Positions 36,563 through 44,742 of a stretch of 64,000 bases of DNA are shown here, piece after piece. The position numbers and the translations under genes were made by a program. A model generated the notes under the pieces. That model did no database searches. It was not told the DNA's origin and saw only the letters and a program-made list of their open reading frames with translations. Positions within the stretch are counted from its first letter, which is position 1. Each line of letters starts with the position of its first letter. Origin of the DNA: Bacillota bacterium (GTDB lineage: Bacteria > Bacillota > Clostridia > Christensenellales > Christensenellaceae); contig JAEWMJ010000041.1 of NCBI GenBank assembly GCA_023393165.1, positions 13,919-77,918 of the forward strand, written 5' to 3'.

Positions 36563-37624
36563 ATGAAAAAAGAAACCAAAACATCCATTATCAGATTTAC
36601 CTATATCGGCATAACCGTACTGGTTATTGTACTGATTGGATTATTTGATTCCAACTTCAAAGATATTGGTAAAGCCATCAGAAACATTCATCCGGCATGG
36701 CTTCTCGGCGCCATTGTATGCATGGTTTTATACTGGCTGACCGATGGCTGGCTTCTTCAGTTTATTACCAATAACAACAGCGAAAACAAGCTGAGTTACG
36801 GGAAATCGCTGAAAATCGGTTTGATCGGCCTGTATTACAGCGCCCTGACCCCCTCGTCGTCCGGGGGACAACCTTTCCAGATTCTCTATATGAAGCGGGA
36901 AAAAATTCAGGTCGGGACCTCGACCTGCGTGCTTGTGCTTAAGTTTATTGCTTTTGCCATAACCGTTGTCATTTACTTTCTGTTATCCCTCTTCATGCTG
37001 GGCGGCCCGTATTTAAAAACGTATCCTTCGGTCTATCTGCTGTCTTTCCTGGGATTTGTCCTTTACTCTCTTGCCATCACGCTTATTATTCTGACCATTG
37101 TAAACGAAACGTGGGTGCTGCGGGCAGGCAATTCCATCATCAGTTTTTTGCACCGGATCCGGTTGATCAAAAAAGCTGAAACCGCTGAAAAGGCCAAGAA
37201 TACATTTGAAAAAACAATAGAGGATTACAATTCAACAACAAAATACCTGAAAAAGAATAAGAAACAGATGATCGGTTCGGTCCTGATTTCCCTTTTAAAT
37301 ATCGGATTCCTTTTCGCCATCACATATTTCATTTACCGCGCGTTCGGCCTAAGTGAATATGATTTCTTTTATATCATGGCGCTGCAGGCGTTTTTGTATA
37401 CGGCGATCTCCTATTTCCCGCTTCCGGGCGCGGCGGGCGCTTCCGAAGGCGGATTCTACGCCATATTCACCGCTTTCTTTGCAAAAAACCTGGTATTTAT
37501 GGCAATGCTGATCTGGAGGATCCTGACTTACTACATCATCCTCGCCGTTGGAAGCCTGATTGTGGTGTTTGACGAACTGCATAATATGAAGAAGCAGAAA
37601 GAGGAAGAAAAAATAACGGAATAA
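36563..37624 (+). CDS. UPF0104/LPG-synthase-TM flippase-like membrane protein, copy 2
   Basis: This 353-residue tandem paralogue of the previous gene shares more than half of its residues by eye. It has the same landmarks (ALTPSSSGGQPFQILYMKREKI and YFPLPGAAGASEGGFY). It is richer in GC and carries a Lys/Glu-rich loop (residues ~200-225) and a charged C-terminal tail KKQKEEEKITE missing from copy 1. I chose ATG 36563 because GCGAGGT lies three bases before it. The frame could run to 36551. An intrinsic terminator follows at 37641-37670. The two may form a heterodimer or act on different lipids. Confidence 0.85.
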   Translation: MKKETKTSIIRFTYIGITVLVIVLIGLFDSNFKDIGKAIRNIHPAWLLGAIVCMVLYWLTDGWLLQFITNNNSENKLSYGKSLKIGLIGLYYSALTPSSSGGQPFQILYMKREKIQVGTSTCVLVLKFIAFAITVVIYFLLSLFMLGGPYLKTYPSVYLLSFLGFVLYSLAITLIILTIVNETWVLRAGNSIISFLHRIRLIKKAETAEKAKNTFEKTIEDYNSTTKYLKKNKKQMIGSVLISLLNIGFLFAITYFIYRAFGLSEYDFFYIMALQAFLYTAISYFPLPGAAGASEGGFYAIFTAFFAKNLVFMAMLIWRILTYYIILAVGSLIVVFDELHNMKKQKEEEKITE

Positions 37625-37640
37625 ATAAGTTATAAACTAT

Positions 37641-37670
37641 AAAAGCCTTGCTTTTTATTGCAAGGCTTTT
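37641..37670. terminator. Bidirectional intrinsic terminator
   Basis: AAAAGCCTTGC (37641-37651) and GCAAGGCTTTT (37660-37670) form a perfect 11-bp stem with T-rich flanks on both strands. It separates the plus-strand flippase pair from the convergent pilin gene. Confidence 0.85.
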
Positions 37671-37696
37671 AATATTTTTTTAACATCCTAGTTTTA

Positions 37697-38077
37697 TCAT
37701 GATGGAAATTCAGCAGTTCCCCCGCCATCCAAGTCAAATGTCACTGAATTTAATACGCCAGACGCATAATCCAATGTATAGTCCCCTGACATATCCAAAT
37801 TGCTAAGTTGTGGATCGACTAAGGCTTTTAATGCTGCGGCATCTGTAGGAGCCGCCCCTCCACCAACTGATGCAAATGCTAATTGAGCCTGAGCAACGCT
37901 ATAAATGGTACGTGCGTTTGCCAATGCAGTATCATTTCTGGCTTGAGTAACAAATCCATTCATCGTTGGAACCAGAATCGCAATCAGCACACCTATGATA
38001 GCAATAACAACAATGAGTTCGATCAATGTAAAGGCGCGTTTACTCTTTTTCTTTTTCAGCATGGCTTTGTAAAACAT
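37697..38077 (-). CDS. Type IV pilin, major-type, copy 1
   Basis: This 126-residue prepilin has a short basic leader (KKKKSKRA) and then FTLIELIVVIAIIGVLIAILVP, with Glu at +5 of the mature chain. Residue -1 is Ala instead of the usual Gly. The mature protein has ~111 residues, is Ala/Gly rich and has no cysteine, as in Gram-positive pilins. The C-terminal half (TLDYASGVLNSVTFDL) shows the expected beta region. AAAGGAGAGGG precedes the ATG. It is the last gene of the pilus locus, 199 bases after copy 2, with a terminator between, so it probably has its own promoter. Confidence 0.9.
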   Translation of the reverse strand: MFYKAMLKKKKSKRAFTLIELIVVIAIIGVLIAILVPTMNGFVTQARNDTALANARTIYSVAQAQLAFASVGGGAAPTDAAALKALVDPQLSNLDMSGDYTLDYASGVLNSVTFDLDGGGTAEFPS

Positions 38078-38230
38078 TTTTCCCTCTCCTTTTCATATTT
38101 TATTTAATAAAATTATAATATGGATCGGTAAGATTTACAATCGATAATATGCCATATTTATACATATTTCGATCTGTTTTTTACCAACTTAGCGATGCTG
38201 TTCGTTCCCTAAAAAATGTTTATTAAGCAT

Positions 38231-38258
38231 AAAAAGTCCCCGCTTTTCACAGGGACCT
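38231..38258 (-). terminator. Intrinsic terminator after pilin copy 2
   Basis: Read on the minus strand, GGTCCCTG ... CGGGGACT forms a stem around GTCCC/GGGAC (38236-38240 and 38252-38256), then TTTTT. It isolates pilin copy 2 from copy 1. Confidence 0.8.
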
Positions 38259-38276
38259 TGGGATAGTTATTCGTTT

Positions 38277-38684
38277 TTATGTTGCCGCAGGCGCAGGATA
38301 TGCGCCGGATGCGCCTCCGCCCGTATAAGTGACCGCGGTCACCGCGCCTCCCGCAACCGTGATGGTATACGTTGCTCCGGTTGCAAGATCTCCCACCTGG
38401 CTTCTGACTGCAGTAGAAAAAGCATCCGTTGAGGATTCGTTATATGTCCCGTCGGCAACCGCAGTACCCGTAGTTGTTTGATTAAACGTCGCCTGGGCCT
38501 GTGCAACGCTGTATATCGTCCTGGCGTTTGCGTTTGCTGTCGCCACCCTCGCATCATTTACAAATCCGGTCATCGTCGGAACAAGTATCGCGATCAAGAC
38601 GCCGATTATCGCTATTACAACGATCAGTTCGATCAATGTAAACGCTTTTTTGTTTTTCTTTTTTGCAATAAATAAAGTAATCAT
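38277..38684 (-). CDS. Type IV pilin, major-type, copy 2
   Basis: This 135-residue prepilin has the leader MITLFIAKKKNKKA, then FTLIELIVVIAIIGVLIAILVP identical to copy 1 across the first 22 mature residues, including Glu at +5. The tails differ, ending GASGAYPAPAAT. I chose ATG 38684 because GGAGGAG lies eight bases upstream. An in-frame extension to 38792 runs through a terminator and promoter and is not coding. The -1 residue is Ala. A leader hairpin sits directly before the ribosome site. Confidence 0.9.
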   Translation of the reverse strand: MITLFIAKKKNKKAFTLIELIVVIAIIGVLIAILVPTMTGFVNDARVATANANARTIYSVAQAQATFNQTTTGTAVADGTYNESSTDAFSTAVRSQVGDLATGATYTITVAGGAVTAVTYTGGGASGAYPAPAAT

Positions 38685-38700
38685 TTCTATGCTCCTCCAG

Positions 38701-38733
38701 CGTTTTATTATGAGAATAAAACGCCGGATTATA
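38701..38733 (-). promoter_or_regulatory. Pilin promoter -10 and 5'-end stem-loop
   Basis: On the minus strand TATAAT lies at 38728-38733 (the -35 is weak). Transcription would begin near 38722, placing a perfect 9-bp stem (CGTTTTATT/AATAAAACG, arms 38715-38723 and 38701-38709) at the very 5' end of the message, immediately before the GGAGGAG site. Such 5' stems commonly protect abundant transcripts from decay. Confidence 0.6.
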
Positions 38734-38757
38734 CACATAAAAATGCTGAATTTTAAA

Positions 38758-38799
38758 GCAAAAAACCTCCGTTTCAGAACAGATCCTGTCACGGAGGTT
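38758..38799 (-). terminator. Intrinsic terminator after pilT
   Basis: On the minus strand, AACCTCCG (38792-38799) and CGGAGGTT (38764-38771) form the stem with a 20-base loop, followed by TTTTTT. It separates pilB-pilT transcription from the pilin units. Confidence 0.85.
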
Positions 38800-38814
38800 C
38801 GAGTTCAAATCATG

Positions 38815-39867
38815 TTACAGCAGCCTACCAAACTCCTTCGGATCCACGCACCTGTTCCTGGCGTCCTGCATTGAAACCAGCCCGGATCTGGCCATCTGAG
38901 CCAGCGACGAATCCATTGTCTGCATGCCGTATTGTTTTCCGGTCTGGATAAAATTGTTGATCTGGTGAGTTTTGCCCTCACGGATCAGATTACTGACGGC
39001 GTCCGTCCGAACCATTATTTCAAGAGCGGCAATTCGTCCGGGAGCGTCCAGCCTTGGCAACAGCTGCTGGGTGATAACGCCCTGCAATATATCTGAAAGC
39101 TGAATGCGGACCTGCTGCTGCTGGCCCGGCGGAAAAACGTCTATGATCCTGTCTATCGTACTGGCCGCCCCGATGGTATGGAGCGTTGATAACACCAGAT
39201 GCCCTGTTTCCGCAGCGGTTACCGCCGCCTGAATGGTATCCAGGTCGCGCATCTCGCCCACTAAAATGATGTCCGGGTCCTCCCTCAATGAAGCGCGCAG
39301 GGCCGGGGCAAATCCAATTGTATCTTCACTCAGCTCCCTTTGATTGACAATGCACTTCTTATGCTGGTGCAGGTATTCGATCGGATCTTCTATGGTGATA
39401 ATATGGCATGATCTTGAATTATTGATATGGTTGATCATAGCCGCAAGAGTTGTAGTCTTGCCGCTTCCTGTCGGCCCGGTTACCAGCACCAGTCCGCGGG
39501 GCAGAAGCGCTAACTGTCCGATCACATCCGGGTGTCCCAGGGATTCCAGCGTGGGCATTTCCCTGGCCAGTATGCGCAGTGCGGCCGCAAAACTCCCCCG
39601 CTGCCTGAAAACATTCACGCGCAGCCGGTTATGATGGGCTACATATGCAAAATCCGCGTCCCCTTTTTTCTCCAAATCCCCTAACTTATTTTTGGGCACA
39701 ACAGGCAATACCAAAAGCCGCACATCTTCGGGATTCAGTTTACCTATTCCTTCCACCGGGATCAATTGCCCGTCCACCCGCAGTATGGGCGGCAAACCGA
39801 CAGTGATGTGCAGGTCAGACGCTTTTCTATCCACCGCTATTTTTATAAGATCGTCTATCGAACCCAT
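38815..39867 (-). CDS. pilT: Type IV pilus retraction ATPase
   Basis: This 350-residue hexameric ATPase drives pilus disassembly and twitching. It has SDLHITVGLPPILRVDG at the N-terminus, Walker A GPTGSGKTTTLA near residue 132, the Asp box, Walker B-type IILVGEMRDLDT near 205, and the His box STLHTIGAA. No N-terminal MshEN domain is present and length matches PilT. The C-terminal region ends FGRLL without the AIRNLIREG motif exactly, though VSNLIREGKTHQ occurs near 290. GGAGGAATT precedes the ATG, eight bases after the pilB stop. Confidence 0.94.
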   Translation of the reverse strand: MGSIDDLIKIAVDRKASDLHITVGLPPILRVDGQLIPVEGIGKLNPEDVRLLVLPVVPKNKLGDLEKKGDADFAYVAHHNRLRVNVFRQRGSFAAALRILAREMPTLESLGHPDVIGQLALLPRGLVLVTGPTGSGKTTTLAAMINHINNSRSCHIITIEDPIEYLHQHKKCIVNQRELSEDTIGFAPALRASLREDPDIILVGEMRDLDTIQAAVTAAETGHLVLSTLHTIGAASTIDRIIDVFPPGQQQQVRIQLSDILQGVITQQLLPRLDAPGRIAALEIMVRTDAVSNLIREGKTHQINNFIQTGKQYGMQTMDSSLAQMARSGLVSMQDARNRCVDPKEFGRLL

Positions 39868-39875
39868 AATTCCTC

Positions 39876-41567
39876 CTACAAAGTGAACGTGGCCGTCAGG
39901 AGTTCTTCCACCGTGGAATCCCCCGCCAATACTCTTGCAACCATATCCTGCCGCAGCGTAACGGTTCCGTTTTTCATGGCATATTCCATGATCGCTTCGC
40001 TGCTCTCTTCTTTTGTAATCATGTTCCTTATATTGTTGTCTATTATGATAATTTCATGGATGGCCGTTCTTCCTTTGTATCCTGTAAAACTGCAGTTGGC
40101 GCATCCCTCGCCCTTATAAAGCGTTACGGAATGGTTAAGGCCGAGTATATTGTTTTCGCTCTCACTGGAAGTGTACGGTTTTTTGCAGTCCGGACAGATC
40201 TTGCGCACCAGGCGCTGGGCGATCACCCCAGATACGGCGGAGGACACCAGATAGGGTTTTACCCCCATATCCACCAGCCTGTTGACCGATGTGGCGGCGT
40301 CGTTGGTATGCAGGGTGGACAGCACGATATGGCCCGTAATGGCGGCGCGTATCGCAATGGACGCGGTTTCCCCGTCCCGGATCTCGCCGATCATGATCAC
40401 GTCCGGATCCTGGCGCAGTATGGACCTAAGGCCGCCGGCAAAGGTAAGCCCGGCCTTTTCGTTGATCTGCATCTGGTTTGCGCCGTCAATCTTGTATTCC
40501 ACAGGGTCTTCGATCGTGACGATATTGATCTCCGGGCTTTTGATCTCGTTGATAATGGTATACAGCGTGGTGGTCTTGCCGCTTCCGGTAGGACCCGTTA
40601 CCAGGAGCACGCCGTGAGAAATGCGTATCAGTTTGTCAAAGAGCCTCATATTGTTTGGACTGAATCCAAGGGCCTGTTTTGTGGCAAGCTTGTTAGAAGA
40701 AGACCCCGGCAAAAGGCGTATCACCACCTTTTCCCCGTATACGGTGGGGATCGTGGATAAGCGCATATCTATCATTTCGCCCTCGATCTCAGCCTCGCAC
40801 CTGCCGTCCAGAGGAACGCGCCTCTCCGCGATGTTCATGGACGACATGATTTTGAGGCGGGTGACCACCGAAGCATGCGCGTTTTTGCTCAGCTTCAGCA
40901 CGTCCCTCAAATGCCCGTCCACCCGCATGCGCACCTTGGTATCCTCCCGATTGGGCTCGACGTGGATATCGCTCGCCCCCAGTTTTGCGGCCTGCAGGAT
41001 AATGGAATTTACCAGGCGTACGACGGGCGCGCTGTCCACACGCTCGTCCATCTCCGTTTCCAGATTGGCAAGATCGCTTTCAAAGCCGGAGGTAAACTCC
41101 TTGTTTACATCCTTCGCAGCCTCGCTTGCGACCCTGCCCAGGTAATATTCGTCGATCGCCCTGTATATTGCGGACGGCGTGGATATGACCGGCCTGATAT
41201 CCATGCCCGTCATAAAATGCATGTCCTCTATCACGTAGAAGTTCATGGGATCGCTCATGGCGACGAGCAGCGTCTTCCCTCTTCTTTCCAGCGCGATCAG
41301 GCAGTTGCTTCTGGCGAAATCCTCCTTGATGGAATGGACAACTGCCGGATTGAGCTTGAGGTTCGCCAGATTCACATAATCAGTTTTGAGCCTCTTGGCA
41401 AGCGCGCGCGTGAAATCAAGCTCGCTTACGTACCCTTTTTTGATGAGTATGTCCCCGACTTTTTGTCCGTTCTGTTTTTGCGCCGAAAGCGCTTCAATAA
41501 GCTGGCTTTCCGTGATTAAATTGTCCTGCAGCAGTATCTGCCCGATTTGCATATTTTTTTCAGCCAT
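39876..41567 (-). CDS. pilB: Type IV pilus assembly ATPase
   Basis: This 563-residue extension motor begins with an MshEN/T2SSE_N domain (IGQILLQDNLITESQLIEAL), then a linker. The ATPase core follows, with ASDIHVEP, Walker A GPTGSGKTTTLY near residue 322, MIGEIRDGETA and STLHTNDAA. A zinc-type tetracysteine site follows (CPDCKK near 457, CANCSFTGYKGR near 489), as expected for PilB/GspE. I chose ATG 41567, five bases after AGGTGA. GTG 41576 overlaps that site. Its promoter overlaps that of the divergent pilD. Confidence 0.94.
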   Translation of the reverse strand: MAEKNMQIGQILLQDNLITESQLIEALSAQKQNGQKVGDILIKKGYVSELDFTRALAKRLKTDYVNLANLKLNPAVVHSIKEDFARSNCLIALERRGKTLLVAMSDPMNFYVIEDMHFMTGMDIRPVISTPSAIYRAIDEYYLGRVASEAAKDVNKEFTSGFESDLANLETEMDERVDSAPVVRLVNSIILQAAKLGASDIHVEPNREDTKVRMRVDGHLRDVLKLSKNAHASVVTRLKIMSSMNIAERRVPLDGRCEAEIEGEMIDMRLSTIPTVYGEKVVIRLLPGSSSNKLATKQALGFSPNNMRLFDKLIRISHGVLLVTGPTGSGKTTTLYTIINEIKSPEINIVTIEDPVEYKIDGANQMQINEKAGLTFAGGLRSILRQDPDVIMIGEIRDGETASIAIRAAITGHIVLSTLHTNDAATSVNRLVDMGVKPYLVSSAVSGVIAQRLVRKICPDCKKPYTSSESENNILGLNHSVTLYKGEGCANCSFTGYKGRTAIHEIIIIDNNIRNMITKEESSEAIMEYAMKNGTVTLRQDMVARVLAGDSTVEELLTATFTL

Positions 41568-41581
41568 ATGCTTCACCTGTA

Positions 41582-41629
41582 TTTATAAAATTTTTTTCTA
41601 TTGTATTCAATGCCCTAAATCAATATAAT
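41582..41629. promoter_or_regulatory. Divergent pilB/pilD promoters sharing overlapping -35 boxes
   Basis: Plus strand (pilD): -35 TTGTAT 41601-41606, -10 TATAAT 41624-41629, 17-base spacer. Minus strand (pilB): -35 TTGAAT 41605-41610, -10 TATAAA 41582-41587, 17-base spacer. The two -35 boxes share bases 41605-41606, so only one polymerase can bind at a time. Confidence 0.7.
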
Positions 41630-41648
41630 AACAGCGAGGTACTGAATT

Positions 41649-42410
41649 ATGATTGAATTTCAGGTTTTGTGGCCGTTCGCGCTCGCTTTTGGGCTCTGTA
41701 CCGGCAGTTTTTTAAACGTTTGCATATACAGGATCCCGAAAAACATTTCCATTGCCAGGGGATCTTCCATGTGCCCCGAATGCGGCACGCCCCTGCGCCC
41801 GGCCGACCTCGTCCCGGTATTCAGTTTTTTATTTTTGCGCGGCAAGTGCCGTCATTGCAGAGCGCCTATCAGCCCCATGTACCCGATTGTCGAGCTTTTA
41901 TGCGGGGTTCTCTTCCTGCTCTCTTTTTACCTCTTCGGCTTAAGCCTTCAGACTCTTGTTGCATGGATTGCCGTATCCGTGCTGATTGCGGCTTCCTTTA
42001 TAGATATCCGCACAATGGAGATCCCGGACGGTATTTCTGTCGCTTTAGCCGTCGCGGGCATCCTCTCTTTTTTTATACCCGGTTCGGTCTTGTGGGACCG
42101 GCTGCTGGGCATAGCCTGCGCCGCGGGTCCCCTGCTTTTGATCCACATTTTTTCAAAGGGCGCAGCCATGGGCATGGGCGACATCAAACTGATGGCGGCG
42201 GCCGGATTGATGCTAGGCGTTAAGCTCTCATTCTTTGCGCTTTTTTCAGCTGTGCTTTTCGGCGCGGCGGTCAGCGTGATCCTTCTTGCCCTGAAGCTCA
42301 AAGGCCGGAAGGACGAAATTCCCTTTGTGCCTTTTCTCAGTTTCGGGATCATTTTTTCGCTCTTCTGCGGAAGTCCTATTATTGCATGGTATCTTTCCCT
42401 GTTGTCCTAG
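41649..42410 (+). CDS. pilD: Prepilin peptidase / N-methyltransferase
   Basis: This 253-residue membrane aspartyl protease cleaves the basic leaders of prepilins and methylates the new N-terminus. It has the N-terminal GSFLNVCIYRIP, the two-CxxC cytosolic zinc loop (CPECG and CRHC), catalytic Asp in FIDIRTMEIPD and the second in MGMGDIKLM, plus about seven to eight hydrophobic segments. It starts 20 bases after its -10 box. It is the only plus-strand gene in the pilus locus and its stop overlaps the convergent prepilin stop by four bases. Confidence 0.94.
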   Translation: MIEFQVLWPFALAFGLCTGSFLNVCIYRIPKNISIARGSSMCPECGTPLRPADLVPVFSFLFLRGKCRHCRAPISPMYPIVELLCGVLFLLSFYLFGLSLQTLVAWIAVSVLIAASFIDIRTMEIPDGISVALAVAGILSFFIPGSVLWDRLLGIACAAGPLLLIHIFSKGAAMGMGDIKLMAAAGLMLGVKLSFFALFSAVLFGAAVSVILLALKLKGRKDEIPFVPFLSFGIIFSLFCGSPIIAWYLSLLS

Positions 42411-42931
42411 GACGAAGCCGCGGGCGCTGTCAGCCACTGGTAGGACAAAACGTTTCCGCTCCCGCTGATGCCCGTTGCATTCAGATTCTGTACGGACGTT
42501 GAAAGCGTGCTCTTCACGGCCGGATCGACTGAAGACGTCACGGTTACGGTGATCTTTAGGGTATTGCCTGAAGGGCTAAACACCATATCGATTTTATTAT
42601 TCCCGTAAAAAGACTCCCCGAAAAGGTCAGTAGTCTTTCCGGAGTCGCTTATGTAAACTCTCCCGCCGCTGGCATAGATATAGCGGTTTTTGGAGGATGA
42701 TATCTCGCTTTGGCTCCCCAGCAGCGCAAGTCCCGTCGCATGCCGCGCCTGTGGAACCAGAACCTCCATCACCTGGTTCGCTTTCATTTTTGCCTGCGTC
42801 TGATTTGAGATGCGGGAAAAAACATTGCCTGACGACGTCATCATGGTAATGACCGCAATCCCCACGATCGCGAGCAATCCCGTTGCTATGATCAGTTCAA
42901 CCAGCGTAAAAGCGCTTTTTCTCTTCTTCAT
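42407..42931 (-). CDS. Minor prepilin (PilW/GspJ-like)
   Basis: This 174-residue prepilin has leader KKRKSA and then FTLVELIIATGLLAIVGIAVITMM, with Glu +5 and Ala at -1. The longer body, including VLVPQARHATG and a Ser/Thr-rich C-terminal region, resembles the PilW/GspJ group of priming minor pilins. It lies 12 bases after the next prepilin gene and ends the assembly operon at the convergent pilD. It probably helps start pilus assembly at the tip. The exact subtype is not certain. Confidence 0.83.
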   Translation of the reverse strand: MKKRKSAFTLVELIIATGLLAIVGIAVITMMTSSGNVFSRISNQTQAKMKANQVMEVLVPQARHATGLALLGSQSEISSSKNRYIYASGGRVYISDSGKTTDLFGESFYGNNKIDMVFSPSGNTLKITVTVTSSVDPAVKSTLSTSVQNLNATGISGSGNVLSYQWLTAPAASS

Positions 42932-42943
42932 GCAGTCACTCCT

Positions 42944-43264
42944 CTACTGAGAAGCGGCCGGCGGGACAAATTCCCGTACTTCCACGCCGCTGGCGTCTTT
43001 AGAAGTATACAGCGTTCCTCCGCATGTGATCCCGTTCCCCAGATTGATGCTGTACGTCTGTGAACTCACATTCGAATTGGAAAATTTCTTTTCTTCCAAC
43101 GCCTGCGCCGCCGAATTCAAGCCGGCGTTTCTTTTCTCCGCCAAACCCTGCTGGTTGGCGGCGGGAACGATGATCCCGAGAAGGGTGATAGAGATAAGCG
43201 CGATGAGCGCGATGCTTACGATCATTTCAACCAGTGTAAACGCTTTTTTTGATTTCAGTTTCAT
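42944..43264 (-). CDS. Minor prepilin
   Basis: This 106-residue prepilin has leader KLKSKKA, then FTLVEMIVSIALIALISITLLG, with Glu +5 and Ala at -1. It has a short C-terminal domain with NLGNGITCGGTLYTSKDA. Its size is close to GspI/PilV-like minor pilins. It sits between a PilW-like gene and a PilX-like gene, an order that suggests one minor-pilin complex. GGAGGAG lies upstream of the ATG. Confidence 0.82.
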   Translation of the reverse strand: MKLKSKKAFTLVEMIVSIALIALISITLLGIIVPAANQQGLAEKRNAGLNSAAQALEEKKFSNSNVSSQTYSINLGNGITCGGTLYTSKDASGVEVREFVPPAASQ

Positions 43265-43281
43265 CCCTTGCTCCTCCCTGC

Positions 43282-44730
43282 TCAGTTTCCGATATATGTG
43301 CCCAGAATCTTGCAGTCCGACCCCGTCCAGCTGAGTGTCCCGGAACCGCCGCCCGATCCGCCGCCGGTATTGCTGATATAATAATACTTCGTACTGCTTG
43401 CAAAATTCATTCTACTGGCAACAGCAGCTCCGTATAATTTATATGGGTCATAAAACAAACCGTTGTCCGACATGTTGACCGATCCGTTTGGGTCGTATAT
43501 GAATCCGTATATCGTACTGTTGCTGGTGACGCTGACGACGGACTGTTTATTTGATACGATATATAAATTGGGAGTGGCTTTGTTTGCCTGAGGTATTCCG
43601 CTCAAATAAGCGTAATTACCAGCAAAACAATTTCCCGGTATGTTCAGGTTGACATAATTAGTTCCATCGTCCAAAAAAATGTAAACGTTATACGAACCCT
43701 TTGAAAGAATATCCAGGCCTTGCTCAAGTGTGATTGTCTGTCCATTGTTGGAAGCATTCGCAAGGCATATATAAAGATCCTGGTTTGTCGCGTCAAACAC
43801 AACCTGTTTTGTCCAGGTATAATTCCTGAAAGTCACAAAACCGTTCTGATTGATAATATAATAACTTCCGTTCACGGTATAATTTACGCCACCGGCTGAA
43901 CCCAGATCAACATCAATATTGACCATGCCTTGCCTTACTGCCGCGGGGATTGTCCAAGCAGCTTTCACTGTCGCGGTATAAGTCGGACCCGCGTAGTTTT
44001 TATTGATACTGCCGGTAACGGAAGCGCCTCCACCTACCGAAATATTGCCGTTGGCATAAATGTTACCCACAACGCGGCATGATCCATTGATAAAAACATT
44101 CTTGGTCGCATAGATATCTCCCTTGACCGTGTAGTTGCCGTCCACAGAAAGGCTGCCGTTCACATATACGTTTCCGGTGCAGGTTGCGGCAGAAGTGCCA
44201 AGCGATACAGTACCGCCGTTCTCATTTAATATGAGATCACCTGTGATATCGTTTACGCCAAAAAAATCTCCCATCATGGAAGACGAAGCCGCAGTGGATT
44301 GCGCAACCGTTCCGGGAATGAACTGCCCTCCAGTTTTCAATGTCCCTTGAATGATGCTGTTTATTTTAGACTCGCTGCCGTTCTGGTATTTGGGGTACCA
44401 TGCGTCCACGCTTACCTTGAACTGATATCTGGCTGCGTCATAACTGCTCACCGTATATCTGTAGGCGCCCAATTTGGAATCCGCAATGTAGCCGCTGCCG
44501 CTGGTGATCGTCTTTGACGCATCGGGAACGATCACCCCCGCTTTGATTTCGGCTATCACAGCATTCAGAACGGACTGCGCGGTAAAATCCGCCTGCTTCT
44601 GAGCAAGGGATTTGGTGGTCTGGTTGGCAGAGACGCCTGAAATCATGACAACGCCCGCCCCTATGATCAAAACAAATGCGAATATGATCAGAACCAGCAC
44701 CAGAGAACTTCCGCGCTTTTTCTTCCACAT
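43282..44730 (-). CDS. PilX-like pilus-associated protein with bactofilin-like beta repeats
   Basis: This 482-residue protein begins WKKKRGSSLVLVLIIFAFVLIIGAGVVMISG, a PilX-type hydrophobic N-terminus that lacks the FTLxE signature. Residues ~150-245 hold imperfect repeats (GNVYVNGSLSVDGNYTVKGDIYA, GSCRVVGNIYANGNISVGGG) like bactofilin or polymer-forming beta-helix proteins. A second domain reaches ~465, followed by a glycine-rich link and SWTGSDCKILGTYIGN. It probably acts as a pilus-tip or platform accessory. The order PilX-like, minor pilins, PilO/N/M, PilC in one operon supports this. The repeat unit makes it distinct from Gram-negative PilX. Confidence 0.75.
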   Translation of the reverse strand: MWKKKRGSSLVLVLIIFAFVLIIGAGVVMISGVSANQTTKSLAQKQADFTAQSVLNAVIAEIKAGVIVPDASKTITSGSGYIADSKLGAYRYTVSSYDAARYQFKVSVDAWYPKYQNGSESKINSIIQGTLKTGGQFIPGTVAQSTAASSSMMGDFFGVNDITGDLILNENGGTVSLGTSAATCTGNVYVNGSLSVDGNYTVKGDIYATKNVFINGSCRVVGNIYANGNISVGGGASVTGSINKNYAGPTYTATVKAAWTIPAAVRQGMVNIDVDLGSAGGVNYTVNGSYYIINQNGFVTFRNYTWTKQVVFDATNQDLYICLANASNNGQTITLEQGLDILSKGSYNVYIFLDDGTNYVNLNIPGNCFAGNYAYLSGIPQANKATPNLYIVSNKQSVVSVTSNSTIYGFIYDPNGSVNMSDNGLFYDPYKLYGAAVASRMNFASSTKYYYISNTGGGSGGGSGTLSWTGSDCKILGTYIGN

Positions 44731-44742
44731 CCTGGTTCACCT

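Noticed and set aside
38685..38792. Longer start for pilin copy 2
   Set aside because: It would run through the promoter, the 5' stem-loop and the pilT terminator. GGAGGAG clearly marks ATG 38684.
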